A DNA stretch of 64,000 bases. It comes from Arthrobacter sp. SLBN-122 (lineage in GTDB: Bacteria > Actinomycetota > Actinomycetes > Actinomycetales > Micrococcaceae). Shown here in pieces: positions 15,991-24,373 of this stretch. Within the stretch, counting starts at the first letter, position 1, and each line of letters opens with the position of its first letter. The position numbers were made by a program, and so were the translations under genes. The stretch covers positions 1,798,001-1,862,000 of the forward strand of contig NZ_VFMS01000001.1 in NCBI RefSeq assembly GCF_006715165.1, in the 5' to 3' direction. The notes under the pieces were generated by a model. The model did no database searches. It saw only the letters and a program-made list of their open reading frames with translations, and had not been told where the DNA came from.

Positions 15991-18351
15991 ATGAGCCACC
16001 AAGAACTGCTGCACCAACCCGGCACCCGGATCGTCGAACTGGACATCGAGGGGATGACCTGCGCGTCCTGCGTCAACCGGGTGGAGAAGAAGCTCGGGAA
16101 GCTCGACGGCGTGTCGGCAACGGTCAACCTCCCGCTGGAATCCGCCTACGTCACGGTCCCCGAGGGGATCAGCGACGAGCAGCTGGTGGACACGGTCAAC
16201 GCTGCAGGCTATACCGCAAGCGTCCGTGCGCCGCGCCGTCCGGCCGGCGATGCCGGGGACTTGCGGCAGCATGCGTCCAAGCGAGGAACGAGCGAGCATG
16301 CAGAGCAAGTGTCCGGCGTCGCCGCGCAGCTCCGCCCGCGCCTCATCCTCGCCGCGGTTCTGACGATCCCGGTGTTCCTGGTCAGCATGGTCCCGGCGTT
16401 CCAGTTTCCGAATTGGGGCTGGGCGGCGGCGGTGCTGGCGTTGCCGGTGGTCACGTGGGCGGCGTGGCCCTTCCACCGCGCTGCGGCCATCAACGCGAGG
16501 CACCTCGCCTCAACCATGGACACACTAGTATCGCTCGGCGTGGCGGCCGCCTACCTGTTTTCGGCGTGGCAGCTGCTGGCGGACCCCCGCATGACGGAGC
16601 ATCCCGGCATGGAGGGCATGCCCGGGGGACTGTACTTCGAGGTGGCGTCGGTGGTCACCACCTTCCTGCTCCTGGGCCGGTACCTGGAGGCCAATGCCAA
16701 GCAAAAGGCAGGCGACGCGCTCCAGGCCCTGCTGAACCTGGGCGCCAAGGATGCCACCGTCCTGCGCGGCGGCCTGGAAGAGAAGATCCCTGCGGACCGC
16801 CTGCAGGTGGGCGATGTCCTGGTGGTCCGGCCGGGCGAGAAGATCGCCACCGACGGCGTGGTGGTGGACGGCGCCTCCGCCGTGGATGCCTCCCTGGTCA
16901 CGGGTGAGTCCGTCCCGGTCGAGGTGGGGCCGGACAGCCGCGTCACGGGTGCAACCATCAACACCTCCGGCCGCCTGCTGGTGAGGGCAACAAGGGTTGG
17001 CTCGGAAACCACGCTGGCGCAGATGGCGCGCCTGGTATCGCAGGCGCAGACGGGCAAGGCCCCCATCGCGCGGCTCGCCGACCGCATCAGCGCCGTCTTT
17101 GTCCCGGTGGTCCTGGCCATTGCCGCACTGACGTTCGTCCTCTGGCTCGTCCTGGCCGGCCCGGGAGCCGACGGCAGCACCCTTCGGGAGGCATTCACGG
17201 CCGCCGTCGCGGTCCTGGTGATCGCCTGCCCATGCGCACTGGGCCTGGCCACCCCGGTTGGCCTGCTGACGGGCACCGGCCGGGGCGCGCAGCTGGGCAT
17301 CCTGATCAAGGGGCCCCAGGTACTCGAGGACACCCGCACAGTGGACACCATCCTGCTGGACAAGACGGGGACCGTCACCACCGGCGTCCTCGCCGTGGAC
17401 GCCACGGCAGCGTTCCCCGGCTTCCAGGAAGGGGACGTCCTCCGGCTCGCCGGAGCCGTTGAGGCCGCCAGCGAGCACCCGGTGGCCCGCGCCATTGCGG
17501 CAGCAGCAGCTTCCGCCGCATCTTTGGCCCTTGCAGCGCACGAAGGCGGCGCGTCGCCTTCCGCGCATTTGCCGGCAGCTCACCTGCCGGCAGTCCAGGG
17601 GTTCAGTTCCGCCGCGGGCGGCGGCGTATCCGGGACCGTCGAGGGCAGGCACGTGATGGCTGGACGGAGCGGCTGGCTGGAGCAGAACGGCATTGCCCTG
17701 GACGCCGGCCAGCAGGCACAGTTGGCAGCTGCCGAGGATGGCGGCGCCACCGCCATCTGCGTCGCAGTGGATGGAACGCCGGCCGGCATCATCAGCCTCA
17801 GGGACACCGTCAAGGAAGGCTCCGCCGCCGCCGTCGCCCGGCTGAAGGCGTTGGGCCTGCGGCCCATCCTGCTGACCGGGGACAACGCCGCCGTCGCCGC
17901 CCGGGTGGCAGCCGCCGTCGGCATCGCTCCGGACGATGTCCATTCCGGCATCCTGCCGGAAGGGAAGGTGGAGGCAGTTCGCAAGCTCCAGGCAGGCGGA
18001 GCCACGGTGGCCATGGCCGGGGACGGCGTCAACGATGCCGCGGCGCTTGCACAGGCGGACCTCGGAATTGCGATGGGCTCCGGGACTGACGTGGCCATCG
18101 AAGCCGCCGACCTGACGGTGATGGGCAACGACCTCGCCCAGGTGGCCCAAGCCATCGAACTGTCCCGGAAGACGCTGGGCACCATCAAGACCAACCTGTT
18201 CTGGGCGTTCTTCTACAACGCCGTGGGCATCCCGGTGGCCGCCCTGGGCCTGCTCAACCCCATGATCGCCGGCGGGGCCATGGCGGCCAGCTCGGTCCTG
18301 GTGGTGGCCAACTCGCTGCGGCTGCGCAGCTTCGGGAAGCCCCGGCGCTGA
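15991..18351 (+). CDS. copA: Cu(I)-exporting P1B-type ATPase CopA
   Basis: A 786-residue heavy-metal ATPase. One N-terminal HMA domain has GMTCASC (Cys24, Cys27). The transmembrane metal site is CPC (residues 413-415), the phosphorylation site is DKTGT with Asp457, the nucleotide-binding domain contains SEHPVARA, and GDGVND (Asp678, Asp682) is the hinge. The CPC plus C-terminal membrane motif wording (FFYNAVGIPVAALG) indicates Cu(I) export from the cytoplasm. It is the last gene of the csoR operon; a 26-bp gap separates it from a convergent gene. Length and all motifs are complete. Confidence 0.95.
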   Translation: MSHQELLHQPGTRIVELDIEGMTCASCVNRVEKKLGKLDGVSATVNLPLESAYVTVPEGISDEQLVDTVNAAGYTASVRAPRRPAGDAGDLRQHASKRGTSEHAEQVSGVAAQLRPRLILAAVLTIPVFLVSMVPAFQFPNWGWAAAVLALPVVTWAAWPFHRAAAINARHLASTMDTLVSLGVAAAYLFSAWQLLADPRMTEHPGMEGMPGGLYFEVASVVTTFLLLGRYLEANAKQKAGDALQALLNLGAKDATVLRGGLEEKIPADRLQVGDVLVVRPGEKIATDGVVVDGASAVDASLVTGESVPVEVGPDSRVTGATINTSGRLLVRATRVGSETTLAQMARLVSQAQTGKAPIARLADRISAVFVPVVLAIAALTFVLWLVLAGPGADGSTLREAFTAAVAVLVIACPCALGLATPVGLLTGTGRGAQLGILIKGPQVLEDTRTVDTILLDKTGTVTTGVLAVDATAAFPGFQEGDVLRLAGAVEAASEHPVARAIAAAAASAASLALAAHEGGASPSAHLPAAHLPAVQGFSSAAGGGVSGTVEGRHVMAGRSGWLEQNGIALDAGQQAQLAAAEDGGATAICVAVDGTPAGIISLRDTVKEGSAAAVARLKALGLRPILLTGDNAAVAARVAAAVGIAPDDVHSGILPEGKVEAVRKLQAGGATVAMAGDGVNDAAALAQADLGIAMGSGTDVAIEAADLTVMGNDLAQVAQAIELSRKTLGTIKTNLFWAFFYNAVGIPVAALGLLNPMIAGGAMAASSVLVVANSLRLRSFGKPRR

Positions 18352-18377
18352 GCTTTGTTGGACCCCGGGGCAACCGG

Positions 18378-18650
18378 TCAGGCGGCGCCGTAACGTTCCG
18401 CGGCGCGCGCCCTGGCCTTGGCCGCTTCGGCCTCCCGGTCCTTCGGCGGCGCCTGCGTCACCAGTGAATCCAGCAGGTGCTGCGTGATGTGCGCTATCTG
18501 GTGCACGGCCTCGTCAAAGGCCTCCTGGTTGGCCTTGGACGGCTTGGTACTGCCGCTGACCTTGCGAACGTACTGCAGGGCCGCCGCGTGCACTTCCTCC
18601 GACGTGGCGTGCGGCTCAAAGTTGTGGAGGGTTCGGATATTCCGGCACAT
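18378..18650 (-). CDS. DUF2277 protein
   Basis: A 90-residue protein beginning MCRNIRTLHNFEPHATSEEV, the recognisable opening of the DUF2277 family, followed by a helical, charged C-terminal half (AAALQYVRKVSGSTKPS, then AVHQIAHITQHLLDSL). No function is known for the family. It runs convergent to copA and is monocistronic. Confidence 0.88.
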   Translation of the reverse strand: MCRNIRTLHNFEPHATSEEVHAAALQYVRKVSGSTKPSKANQEAFDEAVHQIAHITQHLLDSLVTQAPPKDREAEAAKARARAAERYGAA

Positions 18651-18861
18651 AACGCCATGCTAGGCTCTTCCAACGCCTGGGATCGACCCTTTTTTCATGG
18701 TCTTCACCCGGCGTCGATGGGGAGCCCGGCATGGGCAGGGCTGCCCATCGACACTGTTTGGGGGCCGGGATAGGTTTTAGGCAATGGATCTTCCGGATGA
18801 GCCGGGGGGCCGCTGGGGATGCCGATCTGGTTCGGATCCACTACCTAACAAGGAGAAACTG

Positions 18862-19125
18862 ATGGCTATTTGGGGTGCAGACGTTGAGCAGCTTCGCCAG
18901 CTCGGCAGCAAGCTTCAGGCAGGGGCGTCCGAGATCGAGACGCAGAAGTCCACTCTCACCAAGGTCCTGAGCGGCACCGACTGGAAGGGCCCGGACGCTG
19001 ACAAGTTCCGCCAGGAGTGGTCCGGAACCCACACCACCATGCTGACCAAGGTTGCCGAGGCACTGAAGGAAGCCGGCAGCCAGGCCAAGCGGAACGCCGA
19101 GCAGCAGAGCCAGGCCTCCAACTAG
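18862..19125 (+). CDS. WXG100-family protein (orphan ESX-type effector/adaptor)
   Basis: An 87-residue helical hairpin protein. The central turn DWKG places the WXG motif at residues 41-43, with two amphipathic helices on either side (VEQLRQLGSKLQAGASEIE and KFRQEWSGTHTTMLTKVAEAL). WXG100 proteins are exported by type VII secretion as dimers. No partner WXG gene, EccC ATPase or other ESX component lies nearby, and a terminator follows immediately, so it is monocistronic. ATG 18862 follows AAGGAGAAACTG. The 211 bp upstream contain no gene. Confidence 0.9.
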   Translation: MAIWGADVEQLRQLGSKLQAGASEIETQKSTLTKVLSGTDWKGPDADKFRQEWSGTHTTMLTKVAEALKEAGSQAKRNAEQQSQASN

Positions 19126-19149
19126 GCTTACCGCCGCATTCCGGCGCGG

Positions 19150-19182
19150 GGCAGGGACACCGAAAGGTGTCCCTGCCTTTTT
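19150..19182 (+). terminator. Rho-independent terminator of the WXG100 gene
   Basis: GGCAGGGACAC (19150-19160) pairs with GTGTCCCTGCC (19167-19177) around a CGAAAG loop and is followed by TTTTT. Confidence 0.9.
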
Positions 19183-19225
19183 ATTGGCGTCCGACGGCGG
19201 CGCCTGGCTTGGCGGGCCTTCGCGC

Positions 19226-20272
19226 CTAAGGGATGGGCTCGACGTCGTTCGCATGGTCCAGCGGGGACGCCGGCACCCGGGTACCCTTGCCGCCGTCGTT
19301 GGAGGCAGCGGCGGCGGGCGGACGCAGCTCGTCGAGCCGGACCAGGATGACGCCGCCCACGATCAGCAGGCCGCCCACGAGCTGGATGGCACCGGGAAGT
19401 TCCCCCAGCAGCAGCCACGCCCAGACCACGGCGAACAGCACCTCGGTGAGTGACACAAAGGACGCCACCTTGGAGCCGAGGGCCCGGGCCGCCATCACTC
19501 CCGAAACGTACGCCAGCACGGTGGCCAGCACCACCAGACCGGCAAGTGAAACCCACCACGGCACGGTCCAGGGGCCCAGGGCTGTGTCCGCGGCGCCGAA
19601 GGCCATGGGCAGCAGGCCCGTGGCGGCAGCGAGCCACATGGCGGCGGCACCCACCATGAGGCCGCCGGAGGCCAGCACGATGGGCGGCAAGGTGTCATTT
19701 TCCTTTGCCGTGATGAAGAAGTAGATGGCCAGGCAGACCGCCGCCGCCATCCCCCACAGCACACCCACCAGGTCAACCTTGACGGCCCCGGTCAGGTCAA
19801 GGACCAGCACCAGCCCGGCCAGGGACAGCAGCGTCCCACCCGCAGTCAAGACGCGCGGGCGCCGGCGGCTTGCGGCCCAGAGCCAGAGGACGATGATCAC
19901 CGGAGCCAGGTACTCCAGCAGGAGCGCGACGCCCACGGAGAGCCGGGCCACAGCGTTGAAGTAGAACAACTGGCATGACGCCACCCCAATGAGCCCGAAC
20001 AGCACGATGGTGAGCCAGTTGTCCTTCAACTGGCTCCAGCGGCCCTTTAGTGCCCACGCGGCGGGCAGCGCAAGGATCAGGGCAGCTCCCGTCAGGCGGG
20101 CCGTCACCGCAGCCCCCGGGGTCCAACCGGTTTCCAGAAGCGACTTTGCGAAGGATCCGGACAGGCCAAAAACGGCGGAGGAAAACAGCGCGATGCCGAG
20201 CCCGGAAGCCTGGAAGCCGGCATGCCCGATGGGCAGTTCCCGGGCGGGGGTGTGATTTTGGGCGGCAGGCAC
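19226..20272 (-). CDS. EamA/RhaT-family exporter
   Basis: A 348-residue drug/metabolite transporter with ten predicted helices arranged as two EamA repeats. The first repeat has LSGSFAKSLLETGWTPGAAVTARL and LSVGVALLLEYLAPV, the second VWGM-like LVGVLWGMAAAV and SLTEVLFAVVWAWLLLGELPGAIQLVGG. Members export amino acids, purines or metabolites; the substrate is unknown. The C-terminus is a polar tail of about 30 residues. A CGNR-type regulator is divergently transcribed across a 71-bp gap and probably controls it. Confidence 0.88.
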   Translation of the reverse strand: MPAAQNHTPARELPIGHAGFQASGLGIALFSSAVFGLSGSFAKSLLETGWTPGAAVTARLTGAALILALPAAWALKGRWSQLKDNWLTIVLFGLIGVASCQLFYFNAVARLSVGVALLLEYLAPVIIVLWLWAASRRRPRVLTAGGTLLSLAGLVLVLDLTGAVKVDLVGVLWGMAAAVCLAIYFFITAKENDTLPPIVLASGGLMVGAAAMWLAAATGLLPMAFGAADTALGPWTVPWWVSLAGLVVLATVLAYVSGVMAARALGSKVASFVSLTEVLFAVVWAWLLLGELPGAIQLVGGLLIVGGVILVRLDELRPPAAAASNDGGKGTRVPASPLDHANDVEPIP

Positions 20273-20343
20273 CGTCGCCTCCTGTCAGGAGTAAAGTGGG
20301 GTAACGCCCATGACACTACGCTTGGGTGCTGTAAGGAGTCAAC

Positions 20344-20889
20344 ATGGTTTTCGCCCCTGACACGGAAGTGGCGCTGCGGACGGTGGTGAACCTCATCAAC
20401 ACCGCCGCGAACGGCAGGGAAGGGTTGGCCTCCGTTGCGGACCTGGACAGCTTCCTGGCCGCGGAGGGATTTTCCGGTTCCCGCAGCCGGGATGCGGGCG
20501 AACTGGAAAGCGTGCGGCAGTTGCGGCGTGAACTGTGGGCACTGTGGGCAGCGGATGAGGACGCCGCTGTGGACAGGGTCAACCGGCTGCTGCGGGATGC
20601 CAACGCGCTGCCGCAGCTGATGAAGCACGACGGATGGGACTGGCACCTTCATGCCACGGCGCCGGAGGCACCCCTTGCGGACCGGATGAGCACCGAGGCA
20701 GCCATGGCCCTGGCTGATGTGATCCGCAGCAAGGAGATGGACAGGCTCCGGGTGTGCGGGTCAGAGGACTGCGATGCGGCCGTGCTGGACCTGAGCCGCA
20801 ACCGGTCCAAGCGGTACTGCGACACCGGCAACTGCGCCAACCGGGCGCATGTTGCTGCCTACCGGGCCCGGCAGGCAGCGGCGGGATAA
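20344..20889 (+). CDS. CGNR zinc-finger regulator (CANR variant)
   Basis: A 181-residue member of the ABATE-CGNR family: a stress-sensing N-terminal ABATE region with LINTAANGREG, then a C-terminal zinc finger with RVCGSEDCDAAVLD and KRYCDTGNCANRAHVAAYRAR. The two Cys pairs are intact, but the eponymous CGNR reads CANR. The family is inferred to regulate transcription under antibiotic or oxidative stress. It diverges from the EamA exporter, a common arrangement. ATG 20344 follows TAAGGAG. Confidence 0.88.
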   Translation: MVFAPDTEVALRTVVNLINTAANGREGLASVADLDSFLAAEGFSGSRSRDAGELESVRQLRRELWALWAADEDAAVDRVNRLLRDANALPQLMKHDGWDWHLHATAPEAPLADRMSTEAAMALADVIRSKEMDRLRVCGSEDCDAAVLDLSRNRSKRYCDTGNCANRAHVAAYRARQAAAG

Positions 20890-20950
20890 TGCCCTTGGTG
20901 CGCGTTGACCTGCCAGATGGCAGGAGCCGGTGCAATCGGGAGAGCCGCAG

Positions 20951-21328
20951 CTAGCGCTGGGGCGTGCCGTCCGTGTCCTCGCCGGATGCCGGCGGGTTCT
21001 GGCTGCCGGGAGCACCGAAACCGTGGCCCGGCGCTGCCTGGGATGGCCTCTTAGGTGCCGAGCTCAGGTTCACCCCTGATCCCTTGCCCAAGTGTTCGGC
21101 GTTCTCCTTGTAGCTCATCGACAGCATTGCGGCGACTACCAGGGTGGCAATGAAGGCGATGCCGGCGGCGGTGAAGGCAAGGTCGAACCGGGGTGCGCGG
21201 GCGCTTCCCCCGGAGGCGAAAATCAGCACTGCAACGAAGGCGACGACGGCCCAGAATGCCGAAAACATCAGCGGCCCCTTCACCGAGGTCCGCAGCTTGC
21301 GCGGTTTTCCTTGATGCTGGTCAGCCAC
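20951..21328 (-). CDS. hypothetical membrane protein, 125 aa
   Basis: Two transmembrane helices (MFSAFWAVVAFVAVLIFA and IAFIATLVVAAMLSMSY) lie between a basic N-terminus and a Pro/Gly/Ser-rich cytoplasmic or extracellular tail of about 45 residues. GTG 21328 is chosen because GGGAGGAACC precedes it at proper distance. No family is recognised. It lies about 60 bp from the convergent CGNR regulator. Confidence 0.68.
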   Translation of the reverse strand: MADQHQGKPRKLRTSVKGPLMFSAFWAVVAFVAVLIFASGGSARAPRFDLAFTAAGIAFIATLVVAAMLSMSYKENAEHLGKGSGVNLSSAPKRPSQAAPGHGFGAPGSQNPPASGEDTDGTPQR

Positions 21329-21427
21329 AGTGGTTCCTCCCTGCAGGCGGCGCACGGCCGGCCTGGTTTACGAATTGCGGTGTCGCACCGGATTTTCTAC
21401 AGAAAGTAGAAGGGCGCTCCTCCTAGT

Positions 21428-22018
21428 TTACGGCTTCCCCGCGCCGGCACGGGCATCGTGCCGAAGCGTGAGTCCGGAAAGTACCCACAGGACACCGGAA
21501 ATAATGGCGCCTCCACCGGCAACGCCCAGCAGTGCATGGGCGCCGAGGTTGATGAAAAAGGGCAAGAGCACTGCGGTTCCGATCCCGATCACGCCGGACG
21601 CAATCCAGTCGCGGGCAAGAACATGGCGGCCCCTGTACTGCAGGCCGCAGGCAAGCTCGAGAATGCCGGCCACGCCCAGGCCCAGGGCTGCGATCACCCC
21701 GAACAGCAGGTCGCTGTGCAGGAGGAGCACGGCGAAACCGGCACCTGCCAGGACCGCTCCGCCGGCGGACAGCAGCTTGCCGGGCGCCGAGTTCTGCGCA
21801 AATCCGGCTGCGGGGACGGTCCGCAGGCTAACTACGCCGGACGCCAGGAGGTAGAGTCCTCCGGCCCAGCCCATGACCTCCACAGACGGTGACGTCCAGA
21901 AGACGGTTACCGCACCAAACACCAAGGCAGCGGCCGCGCGGAGCAGGACCGGCTTCCAGAGGTGGTTACGGGGCGTGGTTCCGGGAGCTGCGCCCGTGGG
22001 GGTGGATGGTTGCGTCAC
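21428..22018 (-). CDS. hypothetical polytopic membrane protein, 196 aa
   Basis: About six hydrophobic segments (for example LLRAAAALVFGAVTVFWTS, GWAGGLYLLASGVVSL, LLSAGGAVLAGAGFAVLLLHS, IAALGLGVAGILELACGL, WIASGVIGIGTAVLLPFFI, ALLGVAGGGAIISGVLWVL). The paired-helix pattern with AGILELACG resembles DUF308/HdeD-like proteins, though I cannot be certain. Monocistronic or co-transcribed with the 125-aa membrane protein gene 99 bp downstream. Confidence 0.7.
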   Translation of the reverse strand: MTQPSTPTGAAPGTTPRNHLWKPVLLRAAAALVFGAVTVFWTSPSVEVMGWAGGLYLLASGVVSLRTVPAAGFAQNSAPGKLLSAGGAVLAGAGFAVLLLHSDLLFGVIAALGLGVAGILELACGLQYRGRHVLARDWIASGVIGIGTAVLLPFFINLGAHALLGVAGGGAIISGVLWVLSGLTLRHDARAGAGKP

Positions 22019-22112
22019 CGGTCCAGTTTAGTGGCGGCAGCTGGAAGACCTAACCGGCTGCTGCCCGGCCGGCTTGTCATGCTGCGCCCCGGCCTTAGGC
22101 AGGACCTCACTG

Positions 22113-23465
22113 TCAGGCAGAGCCCAGCACCATCCAGCGGTCCGACCGGGCACGCAGGCCAAGGGTCACGGCACGCGCCGCCATGTACCCCAGCGCGAAG
22201 GCCACCCAAAGCCACCCGAGCCCGGCGCTGCCGGCAGCACCTGACAGCGCAACCCCCGCCAGGAGCGGCAGGTAGACCACAAGGTTCACCAGCCCCGCCA
22301 GGGCGAGGTACCGGGCGTCCCCCGCACCGATCAGTACACCATCCAGGACAAACACGTAGCCGGCGATCGGCTGCCCGGCCGCCAGGATCCAGAGGGCAAC
22401 GGTGAGCACCTGCTGCACCTCGGGATCTGTCGTGAACAGCAATCCGGCCCACGGGGCGGCCGCTGCCAGCAGCAGGCCCGTCACCACGCCGAAGCCCGCA
22501 CCCCAGCGGACCATGGTCCGGGTCAGCAGCCGGGCCCTGTCCGCATTGGACGCACCAAGTTCCTTCCCGATGAGCGCCTGCGCAGCGATCGCCAGGGCAT
22601 CCAGGGCGAACGCCAGGAAGGAAAAGATGGTCATGGCCAACTGGTGGGCGGCAAGGTTGACTTCGCCCTGGGCCGTCACCACCAGCACCGTGGCCAGGAT
22701 GGCGGCGCGCAGGCTGAGCGTGCGCAGCATCAGCCAGGATCCCACCCGCGTCATGCTGCGGATGCCCCGCCAGCTGGGAAGCAGGCTGACACCATGCCGG
22801 ACGGCGCTGCGCCGCACCATCACCAGGTAGACAGCCGCCATGGCCCACTGCGCCAGGGTGGTACCCACCGCCGAGCCCACCACAGACATTCCCAGGCCGT
22901 AAACAAGCCACAGGTTCAGGAGGATATTGGCACCGAATCCTGCCGTGGCCACCACCAGCGGTGTGCGGGTGTCCTGCAGTCCGCGGAGCACGCCGGTGCC
23001 GGCAAAGATCAGGAGCATTGCCACCAGGCCGGGCATGGACCAGCGGAAGTAGTCGATGGCAAAGGTCCGGACGCTTCCCTCGGCGCCCATCAGATCGATC
23101 AGCGGCTCTGCCGCCGCGAAGCCTGCGACGGCGAGGAGTGCACCGAGGAGCAATGCCAGCCAGACGCCGTCGCGCCCCGCCGCCAGGGCCTTGCCCAGCT
23201 GCCCGTCACCAATGGCGCGGGCTACGGCGGGCGTGGTGGAGTAGGCCAGGAAGACCATGAGTCCGACGGCGGTCTGCAGCACCGCTGAGGCCAGTCCCAC
23301 CCCTGCTAGCTGCGCAACACCCAGATGCCCCACGATGGCGGAGTCCGCCAGCAGGAAGAGGGGCTCGGCGACCAGGGCGCCGAAGGCCGGGACGGCAAGG
23401 CGGAGAATCTCGCGGGCATGGCCCTGGGTGCCGGTCATGGCGGGGAGGGCGGGTTGTTGGGGCAC
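22113..23465 (-). CDS. MATE-family efflux transporter (DinF-like)
   Basis: A 450-residue, 12-helix multidrug and toxin extrusion protein. The first helices read LRLAVPAFGALVAEPLFLLADSAIVGHLG, with the Asp used for cation coupling in the LADSAIVG segment; the second half repeats the pattern as LRTLSLRAAILATVLVV and LAAHQLAMTIFSFLAFALDALAIAAQALIG. DinF-type members export toxic compounds using H+ or Na+. The GTG start at 23465 lacks a clear ribosome-binding site; ATG 23438 (MTGTQG) is an alternative. No regulator is adjacent. Confidence 0.9.
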   Translation of the reverse strand: MPQQPALPAMTGTQGHAREILRLAVPAFGALVAEPLFLLADSAIVGHLGVAQLAGVGLASAVLQTAVGLMVFLAYSTTPAVARAIGDGQLGKALAAGRDGVWLALLLGALLAVAGFAAAEPLIDLMGAEGSVRTFAIDYFRWSMPGLVAMLLIFAGTGVLRGLQDTRTPLVVATAGFGANILLNLWLVYGLGMSVVGSAVGTTLAQWAMAAVYLVMVRRSAVRHGVSLLPSWRGIRSMTRVGSWLMLRTLSLRAAILATVLVVTAQGEVNLAAHQLAMTIFSFLAFALDALAIAAQALIGKELGASNADRARLLTRTMVRWGAGFGVVTGLLLAAAAPWAGLLFTTDPEVQQVLTVALWILAAGQPIAGYVFVLDGVLIGAGDARYLALAGLVNLVVYLPLLAGVALSGAAGSAGLGWLWVAFALGYMAARAVTLGLRARSDRWMVLGSA

Positions 23466-23536
23466 GCTGCCAGCTTAATGGTGACTGCAGACAGTGAGCC
23501 GCCGCGCATGAGAAAGGCCACAGTCCGTCGTATTTA

Positions 23537-23550
23537 GTTGACACTTCAAC
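23537..23550. promoter_or_regulatory. MarR-like inverted repeat upstream of doxX
   Basis: A perfect inverted repeat, GTTGA-CACT-TCAAC, sits 25 bp before the DoxX start. DoxX-family genes are often controlled by MarR-type regulators with such short TTGA/TCAA sites. No MarR gene is in the window. Confidence 0.4.
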
Positions 23551-23574
23551 GAATTGCTTGGGAGAGTGGTATCC

Positions 23575-24009
23575 ATGAACCAGTCACGACTCACCACCAC
23601 GGCCCTCGCCGCCCTGCGCATCATCCTCGGCTTCCTCTTCGCAGCCCACGGATGGCAGAAGTTCAACGAATGGACCATCGCCGGCACGCAGGCATCCTTC
23701 GCCAAAATGGGCGTACCGGCAGCCGAGTTCATGGCACCCGCCATCGCCGTACTGGAACTCGCGGGCGGCCTTGCCCTCATCCTGGGGATCCTCACCCGCG
23801 TGGTGGCCGCCCTCCTCGCCCTGGACATGCTGGGTGCTCTCTTCCTGGTGCATGCTCCCGCCGGCGTCTTTGCCGCCAATGGCGGCTACGAACTCGTCCT
23901 GCTCCTGGCGGCGGCCGCATTCGCCCTGGCACTCACCGGAGCCGGCCGGCTTTCCCTGGACCGCATACTGTTCGGCCGCGGCAATTCCCGGCTGGCCGTC
24001 CTGGCCTAG
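23575..24009 (+). CDS. DoxX-family membrane protein
   Basis: A 144-residue four-helix protein. LRIILGFLFAAHGWQKF contains the family His-Gly-Trp/Lys signature, and PAIAVLELAGGLALILGILTRVVAALLALDMLGAL the second hallmark helix pair. DoxX proteins are poorly understood; some take part in thiosulfate or oxidative stress metabolism. ATG 23575 follows GGGAGAGTGG. Confidence 0.9.
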   Translation: MNQSRLTTTALAALRIILGFLFAAHGWQKFNEWTIAGTQASFAKMGVPAAEFMAPAIAVLELAGGLALILGILTRVVAALLALDMLGALFLVHAPAGVFAANGGYELVLLLAAAAFALALTGAGRLSLDRILFGRGNSRLAVLA

Positions 24010-24373
24010 GAACACCCGCTACAACGCGTGCGACGGCGGCTGGCCACCCAAGGTGCCGGGCCGCCGTCGGGCGTTTAAGGGCGTTGCCCCAAGGCCCTCC
24101 GGACGCATCGACCCATCTGCGACAGAACATTCGGGACTCGGTTGGGAAAGTTGGGAAAACGCTTGCCACGTGACTGCGGCGGCTGGTAAACCAGAAGTTG
24201 TTGCAGTGAAAGCTGCACCACCCGCACCCAGGTCTCAGTTATCCACAACGGGTGTTTCCCGGAACGCCATTCCCCGCGCCCATGATCCAGATGGAACGCC
24301 GCGGCACGTTTGAATCGTTCCAATACCGCTCCCTGGGAACCGCTTTGCCGCTCATCGAAGGAGATGTCAGTCA
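24010..24373. promoter_or_regulatory. 364-bp intergenic region with terminator and LacI-like operators
   Basis: A hairpin at 24031-24075 (CGACGGCGGC with GCCGCCGTCG, then GCGTTT) ends the DoxX transcript. Two candidate LacI-family sites precede the pectinase: AAAACGCTTGCC around 24157-24168 and TTGAATCGTTCCAA (24310-24323, imperfect 14-bp palindrome). Their position fits carbohydrate-responsive repression. No LacI gene is in the window, and no ORF is convincing here. Confidence 0.45.
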
